Shown in pieces: positions 1 through 7,700 of a stretch of 64,000 bases of DNA. The notes beneath the pieces were generated by a model that was not told the DNA's origin, did not search any database, and worked only from the letters and a program-made list of their open reading frames with translations. This DNA comes from Gammaproteobacteria bacterium (GTDB lineage Bacteria; Pseudomonadota; Gammaproteobacteria; Pseudomonadales; Halieaceae). The stretch lies in the NCBI GenBank assembly GCA_030427085.1, contig JAUHXH010000005.1, forward strand, positions 1 to 64,000, read 5' to 3'. The translations under genes and the position numbers were made by a program. The stretch's first letter is position 1. Every line of letters starts with the position of its first letter.

Positions 1-73
1 CAGCACCAGGAACGAAGCTTCCATAACCAGACGCCGGCAATGAACTTACGAGTAGGGATTTGATTCTTTGCAT
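1..73 (-). CDS. Cassette peptide of the repeated family, copy a (partial)
   Basis: This is the 5' part of an integron cassette gene cut by the left edge of the window. Bases 1-125 are identical to 2956-3080, so the visible N-terminus (MQRIKSLLVSS...) matches copy c exactly. The start at 73 is chosen because an AAGGA ribosome site lies about six bases upstream on the minus strand. The function is unknown. The rest of the gene and its attC lie outside the window. Confidence 0.6.
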   Translation of the reverse strand, partial: MQRIKSLLVSSLPASGYGSFVPGA

Positions 74-121
74 TGAATTCCTTTTCACGCTCAATCTCAT
101 TTAAAAGCTGACGACGCCCAG

Positions 122-176
122 TAACGCTCACAGCAGGGGCGCGCTGTAAGCGCGTCCCTCTTGCCTGCGCTTGTTA
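122..176 (-). repeat. attC site, 55 bp
   Basis: On the minus strand the site opens with TAACAAG and closes with GCGTTA, the outer boxes of an integron attC. The interior holds an inverted repeat around GCGCG. It closes the cassette whose gene lies at 183-422. This short site is not closely similar to the other eight. Confidence 0.85.
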
Positions 177-182
177 CATGGC

Positions 183-422
183 CTACCAAAACGCTCTACC
201 ATATTTCTTGCAACCACCTTCCTTATATTTCTCTTCGAGCTTTTTCCGTTCTTGCTTCCAGCGCTCCATTTGAGATGCGGAACCACCTTTTCTGCGCAAT
301 GAAGAGTAATGCTCGATCTCGTCCCTCAAGGACTCGCATCTGCTCTTGGTCATAGTCTGAGCGCTAGTAGAATTCGTAAAGATTAAAACTGAAATCGCCA
401 ATGCGAGAGTTCGCCAATTCAT
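183..422 (-). CDS. Small secreted cassette protein, 79 aa
   Basis: The gene is the ninth cassette from attI. The start at 422 has a GAGGT ribosome site seven bases upstream; a longer reading from 518 would begin inside the neighbouring attC and is less likely. The first 22 residues form a signal peptide ending in SAQ, so the mature protein is probably periplasmic. The rest is charged and rich in Lys, Glu and Arg, with two cysteines (in RCESL and GGCKK) that could form a disulfide, and it looks helical. I do not recognise a family. Confidence 0.65.
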   Translation of the reverse strand: MNWRTLALAISVLIFTNSTSAQTMTKSRCESLRDEIEHYSSLRRKGGSASQMERWKQERKKLEEKYKEGGCKKYGRAFW

Positions 423-452
423 AGTTATGGACCTCAATATCGATAGGCGATG

Positions 453-533
453 TAACGCCAAGCCAAGGGGCGGCCGCTTGTCGGCCGTCCCGCGGAGGCC
501 CACAGGGCCGGAGTGCACTTAGGCGACTTGTTA
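453..533 (-). repeat. attC site, 81 bp (long class)
   Basis: The site runs from TAACAAGTCGCC to GGCTTGGCGTTA on the minus strand. It differs at only a few bases from the sites at 803-883 and 1869-1949. The interior contains nested GGCCG/CGGCC inverted repeats. It closes the cassette at 541-789. Confidence 0.93.
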
Positions 534-540
534 CGTGGCA

Positions 541-789
541 CTACCAGAAACCCCATACGAGTAGCGAAGAGAAGACAAAAACGATTGCACCTAGTGCTTG
601 AGCACCGCCTGTCGACATGTAGCGCTGACCATCTCGGATAAAGAAAAGGTGGCCGCGACCTGGAAGACGCTCATGTTTCGAGGCCTTCACGGGTAGAGCA
701 CTAACACTGCCAAAGCTCAGCACAAAGATAGCGACCGCACCTACTCCCCATAAAACTATTTCGAGTATAAAGTTGAATACCTCATCCAT
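541..789 (-). CDS. Small two-helix membrane cassette protein, 82 aa
   Basis: The gene fills the cassette between attC sites at 453 and 803. Two hydrophobic segments are visible, at about residues 8-32 and 63-81, joined by a basic, glycine-rich loop (KHERLPGRGHLFF). This suggests an inner-membrane hairpin protein. The start is 14 bases from the cassette boundary, so little untranslated leader exists. No family is recognised. Confidence 0.6.
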   Translation of the reverse strand: MDEVFNFILEIVLWGVGAVAIFVLSFGSVSALPVKASKHERLPGRGHLFFIRDGQRYMSTGGAQALGAIVFVFSSLLVWGFW

Positions 790-802
790 GACTCAAGCCA
801 CG

Positions 803-883
803 TAACGCCAAGCCAAGGGGCGGCCGCTTGTCGGCCGTCCCGTGGAGGCCCGCAGGGCCGGAGTACACTTGGGCGACTTGTTA
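803..883 (-). repeat. attC site, 81 bp (long class)
   Basis: This is a near-copy of the 453-533 and 1869-1949 sites, with the same outer TAACAAG and GGCGTTA boxes and the same nested palindromes. It closes the cassette at 897-1214. Confidence 0.93.
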
Positions 884-896
884 GTGTGCCGGATCA

Positions 897-1214
897 CTAC
901 TCGAACTCCGCAGTAAACGTGAAGGTACGAGTATACGAATTCTCCGAGGGAGCGTACTTCCATTTGGACAATGTTTCAGTTACTGCAGATAGCCACCGAC
1001 GGTCTCCGGAGAAGTTTGTAACTTCCAGGTCACTGACTTCCCCTGATGCTGTGACGATGTAGCGGACGGATACGGTGCCTGACCTTAGCTCAGTAACTCG
1101 TGGAGCCTCAGGCACAGGGCAAAACACCGCATCATCATGCGTGCACGGCTTAGCCGCAACGCCAGCTCCCGAAAGAAGGCTCAAAACTATAAAGCTTGTG
1201 ACTTTCCCAGGCAT
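897..1214 (-). CDS. Secreted TonB C-terminal-like domain protein, 105 aa
   Basis: A signal peptide (about residues 1-21) is followed by a short cysteine-containing stretch and a domain that resembles the C-terminal domain of TonB. The visible pattern is SVRYIVTASGEVSDLEV, then a helix, then KWKYAP. Stand-alone TonB C-terminal domains have no membrane anchor for ExbBD, so energy transduction is unlikely; a binding or inhibitory role is possible but is inference. The start codon is only two bases from the recombination point of the upstream attC, so its ribosome site must come from the preceding cassette. Confidence 0.65.
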   Translation of the reverse strand: MPGKVTSFIVLSLLSGAGVAAKPCTHDDAVFCPVPEAPRVTELRSGTVSVRYIVTASGEVSDLEVTNFSGDRRWLSAVTETLSKWKYAPSENSYTRTFTFTAEFE

Positions 1215-1216
1215 AC

Positions 1217-1288
1217 TAACGCTTCAAGCAGGGGCAGCCGCTGTGCGGCTGTCCCGGCGCGAAGCGCCCTTGCTGCCTTGACTTGTTA
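1217..1288 (-). repeat. attC site, 72 bp
   Basis: The minus strand opens with TAACAAGTCAAGGCAG and ends CTTGAAGCGTTA, with an inner GCCGCACAGCGGC-type palindrome. It resembles the shorter site at 2290-2342 in its outer arms. It closes the cassette at 1300-1557. Confidence 0.9.
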
Positions 1289-1299
1289 TGGATACGTTA

Positions 1300-1557
1300 C
1301 TAGACAATAGATTCTGCTCCAATTCGAATATCGATATACGATAAACCCAAAAAGAGCACTATGAGACCAATGCATAACAGCCAATACGGTGTATTTGCAG
1401 ACTCTTGAAACTTGCTTGGGTTAACAGTGCAAAAAAGTGCTAATAACAAACCACCAAGCCAAGTTAAGTACTCCCCCTCAAAGAAAGCACCAATCGCGAG
1501 GACAATTGCGATAAGACCGATTCCAATTCGAATCAAAAGTCCTAAAACGTTAATCAT
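1300..1557 (-). CDS. Small membrane cassette protein, 85 aa
   Basis: The product is mostly hydrophobic, with about three membrane segments (residues 3-25, 30-42 and 55-75). The start at 1557 forms an ATGA overlap with the stop of the preceding cassette gene, which reads through its own attC. Translation may therefore be coupled across the cassette junction. A longer reading from 1614 would start inside the attC and is rejected. No family is recognised. Confidence 0.6.
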   Translation of the reverse strand: MINVLGLLIRIGIGLIAIVLAIGAFFEGEYLTWLGGLLLALFCTVNPSKFQESANTPYWLLCIGLIVLFLGLSYIDIRIGAESIV

Positions 1558-1820
1558 ACGGCAACCAAGTATCCATAACGCCGAAGGTTGAGGCGGCCGA
1601 TAGGCCGTCCACAACCCTTACTGGTTACTGCGGCGACACCGTAAGCCTTGATAGTGCCACGATGTGAAGCGAAGGCGGAGCCGATGCCTGCTACAGCGCG
1701 ACAGATTCCAAGCACTGAAGAGCTGAAGTTGGCACAGGATTGAACGAAAGCACCAGGAACAAAACTGCTTGGGCCAAGTGCCTGTAGCGAACTTGTGAGT
1801 AGGGATTTGATTAATGGCAT
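1554..1820 (-). CDS. Cassette peptide of the repeated family, copy b
   Basis: The 88-residue peptide is about 70% identical to copy c over 80 residues, including GIGSAFASHRGTIK and VAAVTSKGCGRP. The start at 1820 has an AAGGA ribosome site. The frame runs through the whole attC (1576-1627). Unlike copy c it does not stop at the junction but continues to a TGA overlapping the next cassette start. Differences from copy c are often at third codon positions, which supports real coding. The peptide has no clear signal or membrane segment, and its function is unknown. Confidence 0.6.
   Translation of the reverse strand: MPLIKSLLTSSLQALGPSSFVPGAFVQSCANFSSSVLGICRAVAGIGSAFASHRGTIKAYGVAAVTSKGCGRPIGRLNLRRYGYLVAV
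1576..1627 (-). repeat. attC site, 52 bp (short class)
   Basis: The minus strand reads TAACCAGTAAGGGTTG to CAACCTTCGGCGTTA, with an inner GGCCTATCGGCC palindrome. It differs from the site at 2784-2835 by a single base, and both belong to copies of the same cassette. Confidence 0.9.
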
Positions 1821-1868
1821 TGAATTCCTTTTCACGCTCAATCTCATTTAAGAACTGGCGACGCCCAG

Positions 1869-1949
1869 TAACGCCAAGCCAAGGGGCGGCCGCTTGTCGG
1901 CCGTCCCGCGGAGGCCCGTAGGGCCGGAGTAAACTTGGGCGACTTGTTA
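1869..1949 (-). repeat. attC site, 81 bp (long class)
   Basis: This is the third near-identical long attC, with the same outer boxes and nested palindromes as 453-533 and 803-883. It closes the cassette at 1947-2288, whose stop codon TAA lies in the opening TAAC box of this site. Confidence 0.93.
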
Positions 1950-2288
1950 AGTGGCACGCAACCTCCCGACTACGCAAGATAATGCGCCCACCAGAAGCAC
2001 AAGTAGCAGTGGTGGGCCAAACCAGATTATGTCATTGCGCACATTGGCATGACCGATCGCGTGGAAGTACATACTGATGAAAACTTCGTAACAAGCATAA
2101 ACCAGCCACACGAGACTGCATATACGTGCCGTCTTCCTCGAACCAGGTGGAAGCCTTAGCGTAAATGAAGCAAGAAGAAGTAGCGCTGCTAGCGCAACCG
2201 GGATCAAAGGTGAACTGACTAGGAGCCCGATTGCGGGCTCCAGATAGAAAAGGAAATTGTTATACGCGTCGAACACCAACAGTGCCAC
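1947..2288 (-). CDS. Integral membrane cassette protein, 113 aa
   Basis: The product has three hydrophobic stretches (about residues 16-43, 56-74 and 88-107) and a basic C-terminus, so it is probably an inner-membrane protein. The start is a GTG one base from the upstream recombination point. The stop is supplied by the attC. No family is recognised. Confidence 0.6.
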   Translation of the reverse strand: MALLVFDAYNNFLFYLEPAIGLLVSSPLIPVALAALLLLASFTLRLPPGSRKTARICSLVWLVYACYEVFISMYFHAIGHANVRNDIIWFGPPLLLVLLVGALSCVVGRLRAT

Positions 2289-2289
2289 T

Positions 2290-2342
2290 TAACGCTTCAA
2301 GAAGGGGCGCCGCTCACGGCGTCCCGCTTGCTTGACTTGTTA
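2290..2342 (-). repeat. attC site, 53 bp
   Basis: The minus strand opens TAACAAGTCAAGC and ends CTTGAAGCGTTA, with an inner CGCCGTGAGCGGCG-type hairpin. It closes the cassette at 2297-2773, whose last codons lie inside it. Confidence 0.88.
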
Positions 2343-2773
2343 GTGGGCCACAATCCCCGTGCTACATAAACCAGCACGAAGAGAAATACCCAAATTTTTA
2401 TGAAATCGACTGATGATGAGAAGATATGTGAAATCTCTATTTCATGAGCTTCCGTTGGCATAACAACAAAGAATCCCGTGAAAATATCGTAGGCCATTAC
2501 TATTGCCGGAACGAGAGCGACAAAAAGGGTGGCAATTTTCCAATTGGAGGGAAAATTGTAGGCTATTGCAATGGCCACGGGCAGCCCTGCAATCAGCAAA
2601 TTTACTGAATGCTCGATTTGCATCCATAGAATGGCACTAGCACTGTTTTTCCCTAGCGCTGGATACCACCAGGCAGGAGTTTCCATGGGGACTCGTAAAA
2701 ACATGAGTAGTAGCCAAAGACCGGCAAAGATCGAGCCCAGGAGAATGGCTTTCAGTATTTCGCGTGAGTTCAT
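2297..2773 (-). CDS. Integral membrane cassette protein, 158 aa
   Basis: This is the largest cassette product here. Four hydrophobic segments are visible (about residues 8-28, 55-71, 79-103 and 124-141), with a short charged tail that is encoded by the attC. It is the third cassette from attI. The topology suggests a small polytopic inner-membrane protein. I do not recognise a family. Confidence 0.65.
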   Translation of the reverse strand: MNSREILKAILLGSIFAGLWLLLMFLRVPMETPAWWYPALGKNSASAILWMQIEHSVNLLIAGLPVAIAIAYNFPSNWKIATLFVALVPAIVMAYDIFTGFFVVMPTEAHEIEISHIFSSSVDFIKIWVFLFVLVYVARGLWPTNKSSKRDAVSGAPS

Positions 2774-2782
2774 AATGGCCCT

Positions 2783-3028
2783 CTAACGCCGAAGGTTGAG
2801 GCGGCCGAAAGGCCGTCCACAACCCTTACTGGTTACTGCGGCGACACTGAAAACCTTGATAGTGCCACGATGCGAAGCGAACGCTGAGCCAATGCCTGCT
2901 ACAGTGCGACAGCTTTCGAGCAGCGATTTGCTGGCCTTAGCACTGAACTGAACGGCAGCACCAGGAACGAAGCTTCCATAACCAGACGCCGGCAATGAAC
3001 TTACGAGTAGGGATTTGATTCTTTGCAT
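2783..3028 (-). CDS. Cassette peptide of the repeated family, copy c
   Basis: The 81-residue peptide contains SSLPASGYGSFVPGAAVQ, GIGSAFASHRGTIK and GCGRPFGRLNLRR. The final residues are encoded inside the attC, and the TAG stop is formed at the recombination point itself (GTTAG). The start at 3028 follows an AAGGA ribosome site. Three copies lie in this array, and copy a matches it exactly in the visible part. The function is unknown. Confidence 0.65.
   Translation of the reverse strand: MQRIKSLLVSSLPASGYGSFVPGAAVQFSAKASKSLLESCRTVAGIGSAFASHRGTIKVFSVAAVTSKGCGRPFGRLNLRR
2784..2835 (-). repeat. attC site, 52 bp (short class)
   Basis: It differs from 1576-1627 by one base and closes the second copy of the repeated cassette. 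The outer boxes are TAACCAG and GGCGTTA. Confidence 0.9.
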
Positions 3029-3076
3029 TGAATTCCTTTTCACGCTCAATCTCATTTAAAAGCTGACGACGCCCAG

Positions 3077-3148
3077 TAACGCCGCCAGCAGCGGGGGCGC
3101 TGTAAGCGCGTCCGGCGACCGAAGGGAGCGAACTGCCTGGCCTTGTTA
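3077..3148 (-). repeat. attC site, 72 bp
   Basis: The minus strand opens TAACAAGGCCAGGCAG and ends GCTGGCGGCGTTA, with an inner GCGCTTACAGCGC hairpin. It closes the first cassette of the array (gene at 3153-3434). Confidence 0.9.
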
Positions 3149-3152
3149 TGCG

Positions 3153-3434
3153 CTACCGCTTGCATATGGGAAACTCTTTCCAAGCTTGAGAAATCGCGGC
3201 ATCAGTGCTTTGGCCATTTTCGATGAGCGCGATTACACGGCTGGCCCGCTGAACCGTTTGGTAGTTCTCGTCGAGAATGTCTCGATCTTTGCACCAATTG
3301 TAGAAGCCTTTTAGACCGGAGGGCTTAGTTGTAAATTTGTCTGAGGAAAAATGATGTACGCTAGAAAAGCGCCTGGAAATGCCATGCTTCTCCCAGCCTC
3401 GTTTCATCTGCTCTAGTTCATGTTTTGTGCTCAT
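3153..3434 (-). CDS. First-cassette hypothetical protein, 93 aa
   Basis: The gene sits in the attI-proximal cassette, so it should be the best expressed if a promoter lies near attI. The start at 3434 has a GAGG ribosome site. The protein is basic, without signal peptide or membrane segment, with aromatic and charged residues (GFYNWCKDRDILDENYQ) and a helical C-terminus. It looks like a small soluble cytoplasmic protein. No family is recognised. Confidence 0.6.
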   Translation of the reverse strand: MSTKHELEQMKRGWEKHGISRRFSSVHHFSSDKFTTKPSGLKGFYNWCKDRDILDENYQTVQRASRVIALIENGQSTDAAISQAWKEFPICKR

Positions 3435-3467
3435 TGGAACCTCGTGGCGTGGGGGAGATGTGGCGCA

Positions 3468-3531
3468 TAACAGCTAATTACAAAGCCCGGTCGAATGTTC
3501 ATAGCTTCCCCCTAATCCCTTTCCCTCGACC
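3468..3531 (-). other. Candidate attI recombination region
   Basis: The first cassette begins at a GTTATGCG junction on the minus strand (3463-3471), immediately next to the integrase-proximal non-coding region. This is where attI is expected. The wider interval 3471-3801 holds no gene; it contains this site, a possible cassette promoter and the LexA box. The exact extent of attI cannot be read from sequence alone. Confidence 0.6.
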
Positions 3532-3560
3532 ATTAAAATCGAAATTTCCCTAACACTCAA
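3532..3560 (-). promoter_or_regulatory. Candidate cassette promoter (Pc)
   Basis: On the minus strand TTGAGT and TTTAAT are separated by 17 bases and point into the cassette array. The match to sigma-70 boxes is moderate (4 of 6 and 5 of 6). The position just outside attI is right for a Pc promoter. Confidence 0.35.
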
Positions 3561-3769
3561 TTACATACCCCCCCCGCTTCCAAGCCTCGTCCAGAAAACC
3601 GCGATTTCTCAACACATTTCCCATCATTTTCGGCCAGTCATAGCAATTCGACCAAGAGTGCATATTCATTTAAAAACAATAACTTATAAGCACTATTCTC
3701 ACCCACCACCTCTCAGCTCCCCTAAAAAACCGGCTTCAGTTTCCTTGAGAAATCAGCAACCCTACTATA

Positions 3770-3785
3770 CTGTTCATATATACAG
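3770..3785 (+). promoter_or_regulatory. LexA (SOS) box in front of intI-dnaE2
   Basis: The sequence CTG-N10-CAG sits 17 bases before the integrase start. Extended to TACTG...CAGTA it matches the E. coli LexA consensus at 18 of 20 positions. Control of integron integrases by LexA is established. Here the same box should also control dnaE2. Confidence 0.9.
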
Positions 3786-3801
3786 TATTCAGGCACATCC
3801 A

Positions 3802-4785
3802 ATGGAAGACATCCGCCGCCCAATCCCGGAGAACTCAACCCGGTTTCTCCATCAACTCCGTCACGATATGCGTAGCCGTGGGTACGCCTACCAGACGGAG
3901 AAAACCTATTTGCACTGGATCCGGCGTTTTATTTTGTTCCACGGAAAGCGCCATCCAATCACCCTGGGGGCGGAACACGTGGACCAGTTTTTAACTCACC
4001 TGGGCAATACACGCGAATGCTCACCGGCCACACAGCGGATTGCCCTCAATGCTTTGGTTTATCTGTACCGTAAACACCTGAACATAGAACTAGGTACCCT
4101 GGCTTTTGAGCATGCAGCACATAAGCGCCGCCTTCCGGTTGTTCTCAGTCACAAGGAGGTGTGTTCGATTGTCGAACAACTGCACGGCAAATATCGCCTG
4201 ATGATTCAACTGCTGTACGGCTCTGGCGTGCGGCAAAATGAGTTACTTTCACTGCGGGTGAAGGACCTTGATTTTGAGCTAAGCACACTCACTGTGAGAT
4301 CTGGCAAGGGTGACAAGGACAGGGTCACATTGCTACCTAAAACGCTCTCCCAGCCATTACAGGAACAGATCGAACACGTTGCCGTACTTCACAAACGCGA
4401 CACTGAAGACGGCTTCGGTGAAGTTTTTTTACCCTATGCACTAGCCAGGAAGTATCCCGGTGCAGCACGTGAGTTGGGTTGGCAGTTTCTTTTTCCTTCG
4501 TCATCTATCGGGGCAGACCCCCGGTCCGGTGTACTTCGCCGCCATCACCTGCATCACACTTCCTTACGGAAACAACTAAGAAAAGCGCGGCTGGCAGCAC
4601 AAATTACAAAGCCCGTTCGTTGCCATACTTTTCGGCACAGTTTTGCGACCCGCCTTCTGCAACAGGGCTATGACTTACGCACCATCCAGAAGTTGCTCGG
4701 CCACAGTGATGTAAAAACAACCGAAATCTATACTCACGTGCTCGGCAAAGGCGCCATGGGCGTAATTAGTCCGCTGGACAGCTAA
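3802..4785 (+). CDS. intI: Integron integrase IntI, 327 aa
   Basis: This tyrosine recombinase inserts and removes cassettes by joining attC and attI. Starting at MEDIRR the length is 327 residues, usual for IntI. The N-terminal SAM-like domain covers about residues 10-95. The catalytic set is visible as Arg144 (GSGVRQNE), Lys169, His275 and Arg278 (HTFRH), His301 (LLGH) and Tyr310 (EIYTHV). The stretch FLPYALARKYPGAARELGWQ around 209-228 belongs to the extra patch that separates IntI from other XerC-like enzymes. It reads away from the array, as usual. The gene lies behind a LexA box and is followed after 3 bases by dnaE2. Confidence 0.96.
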   Translation: MEDIRRPIPENSTRFLHQLRHDMRSRGYAYQTEKTYLHWIRRFILFHGKRHPITLGAEHVDQFLTHLGNTRECSPATQRIALNALVYLYRKHLNIELGTLAFEHAAHKRRLPVVLSHKEVCSIVEQLHGKYRLMIQLLYGSGVRQNELLSLRVKDLDFELSTLTVRSGKGDKDRVTLLPKTLSQPLQEQIEHVAVLHKRDTEDGFGEVFLPYALARKYPGAARELGWQFLFPSSSIGADPRSGVLRRHHLHHTSLRKQLRKARLAAQITKPVRCHTFRHSFATRLLQQGYDLRTIQKLLGHSDVKTTEIYTHVLGKGAMGVISPLDS

Positions 4786-4788
4786 GCC

Positions 4789-7700
4789 ATGACCTACGCC
4801 GAATTACACTGCCTCAGTTGCTACAGTTTCCTGCGCGGGGCTTCGCATCCTCACGAGTTGGTCCAGCAAGCCGCAGCGCTAGGTTATGCCGCACTGGCTA
4901 TTACCGACGAATGCTCTCTAGCCGGTGTGGTGAAGGCACATGTGGCGGCCAAAGAGGTGGGATTGCCATTGATCATCGGCAGCGAATTTCATCTGGATGA
5001 AGGTTTACACCTGCTTGCACTGGTGCCCAGCAGAAAAGCCTACAGCGAGCTCTCCGGGCTGATTTCAATGGCTCGCCGCCGCAGCCCGAAGGGAGAGTAC
5101 CGGCTTACCCTGCGGGATATTATTTTCCATTTAAAACGCTGCCTGCTCATCTGGCTCCCCCAGCTGGATGACGAGGCTGCTCGTTCTTACGGGCAGCAAC
5201 TGGCACGACTTTGCCGTGGCCGGGTCTGGCTTGGCCTTACACATGTGCTGGGGAACGACGAGCGCCAACATTATCTGTCGCTTTATCAACTGGCCGGCGC
5301 TCTGGGTTTGCCCATGGTGGCCTGTGGCAACGTACAAATGCATTGCGCTTCACGCAAAGCCCTGCACGATGTGTTTACAGCCTTGCACCATAACACCAGC
5401 ATCCAGCAATTGGGGCGGCGGCGCCTTTCCAATAGCCAACAACATCTAAGGCCACCAGAGAAACTCGCTCAGATGTACCCTCCTGCATTGCTGGAGGAAA
5501 CATTACATGTTGCCAGCCTCTGCCACTTCAGCCTGGAAGAACTGCGCTATGAGTATCCGGAAGAAGTTGTGCCACCCGGCGCCAGCGCCAACCAATACCT
5601 GCGCGAACTGGTAGCGCAGGGTGGCCAACACCGCTGGCCAAATGGCGTGCCCAGTGACATTCAAACGCGCATCGATACGGAATTGGCACTGATAACTGAT
5701 CTGCAATACGAGTACTACTTCCTTACGGTTTACGACATCGTGCGCTTCGCTCGAGAGCGGGGCATTTTGTGCCAGGGTCGCGGTTCCGCTGCCAACTCGG
5801 TGGTCTGTTACTGCCTGTTCATCACCGAGGTTTCACCACAAAAAATCTCACTGCTGTTTGAGCGCTTCATCTCAAAAGAAAGGGACGAACCACCCGATAT
5901 CGATGTGGATTTCGAACACGAGCGGCGCGAGGAAGTGATCCAGTACATCTATCAGAAATACACCCGGCGCAGGGCTGCATTGGCCGCTACAGTAATTACT
6001 TACCGCGCCCGCAGCGCCGTGCGCGATGTGGGCAAGGCGCTGGGGCTGGATGCTGTGTTTGTGGACGACCTCGCGCGCTCCATGGCCTGGTGGGATCGCA
6101 CTGCGGATCTGGCAAAGCGCTTCGAAGAACAGGGTGTGGCCTCACACAACCAGCAGGCCGAGTTGTTCTACACGCTGGTGCAGCAGATTCTCGGTTTCCC
6201 CCGGCACCTGTCACAGCACGTGGGCGGCTTTGTGATTACCCGCAGCCCCATCTCCACGCTGGTGCCTGTGGAAAATGCCAGTATGGAAGATCGCACGGTG
6301 GTGCAGTGGGACAAAGACGACATCGAAGCGCTGGGGCTACTAAAGGTTGATGTACTGGCGCTGGGCATGTTGTCAGCCATCCGTAAGAGCCTGGAGCTGG
6401 TGCGTCGGGACCACCCACACCTGCGTGGCATCAGCGATGTACCCGCTGAGGACAGGGCCACCTACCAGATGCTGCACGAAGCCGACACCGTGGGTGTGTT
6501 CCAGATTGAGTCCCGGGCCCAGATGTCGATGCTGCCGCGTTTGCGACCCGCCAACTTTTACGACCTGGTGATCGAAATCGCCATTGTGCGCCCCGGCCCT
6601 ATCCAGGGCGACATGGTGCACCCTTACCTGCGCCGGCGGCAGGGCAAGGAAGCGGTTAGCTACCCCAGCGACGCCATCCGCGATGTGCTCGAGCGCACTC
6701 TCGGCGTGCCTATTTTTCAGGAGCAGGTGATACGACTGGCGATGGTTGCCGCTGGCTTTTCCGGTGGCGAGGCCGACCAGTTGCGCCGCGCCATCACTAA
6801 CTGGGGCAAGAACAGCAAGTTGCTCACTTTCGAAAAGAAGTTGACCAGCGGCATGATCGAGCGTGGCTACAACGAAGACTTCGCCCGCCGGCTGTTTGAA
6901 CAGATCAAGGGTTTTGGCGGCTATGGCTTTCCCGAATCACACTCGGCCAGTTTTGCCCTGCTGGCCTATGTCTCTGCCTGGTTGAAACGCCACCACCCTG
7001 CCGCCTTTTACGTGGGGCTGCTCAACAGCCAGCCCATGGGTTTTTACACGCCCTCCCAACTGATTCAGGATGCGCGACGCCACGGCGTTACCTTCCTCCC
7101 GGTGGATGCCAATCACAGCGAATGGGATCACCAGTTACTCACCGCGCCAAACGGCGCTCAACCTCCCGTGCGATTGGGTATGCGCCTGGTGAAGGGCCTG
7201 AGTAATGAGGGTGCCCAGCGTATCGTTGAAGCACGTGAGCAACAGCCCTTCCGACAGGTGAGCCACCTGCGGCAACGCGCCCAGCTGGATCGGCGCGACA
7301 TGGAAGCGCTGGCCGATGCCGACGCCCTGCAATCACTCAGCGGCCACCGGCATCAGGCGCAATGGCAAATCATGGCACTGGAAGCTCCCCGGCCACTGCT
7401 CGCCGAAGAGCAAAGGCAACCGGGGCACTATTTCGATGATGGCGTTTCCTTGCCCACCCCTCAGGTAGCGGAAGAAGTGCTGGCTGACTACCGCGCCACC
7501 GGCGTCACACTGCGCGCCCATCCCATGAGCCTGTTGCGGCACCAGGCACCCTTCGACCGCTGCAAACGCCATGTGGATCTGGCACAGGTAGGCAACAACC
7601 GTTTTATTCGCATTGCCGGCCTGGTCACCTGCAGGCAACGCCCCGGCTCGGCTTCCGGCGTGCTGTTCCTCACGCTGGAAGACGAAACCGGCAACAGCAA

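Noticed and set aside
1618-1977. Open frame across attC and a repeated cassette
   Set aside because: It uses another frame of copy b. The pattern of synonymous changes supports the other frame, and it starts in the previous cassette.
122-3148. Spaced repeats that could suggest a CRISPR array
   Set aside because: The repeats are palindromic attC sites of unequal length with genes between them; there are no short uniform spacers or cas genes.
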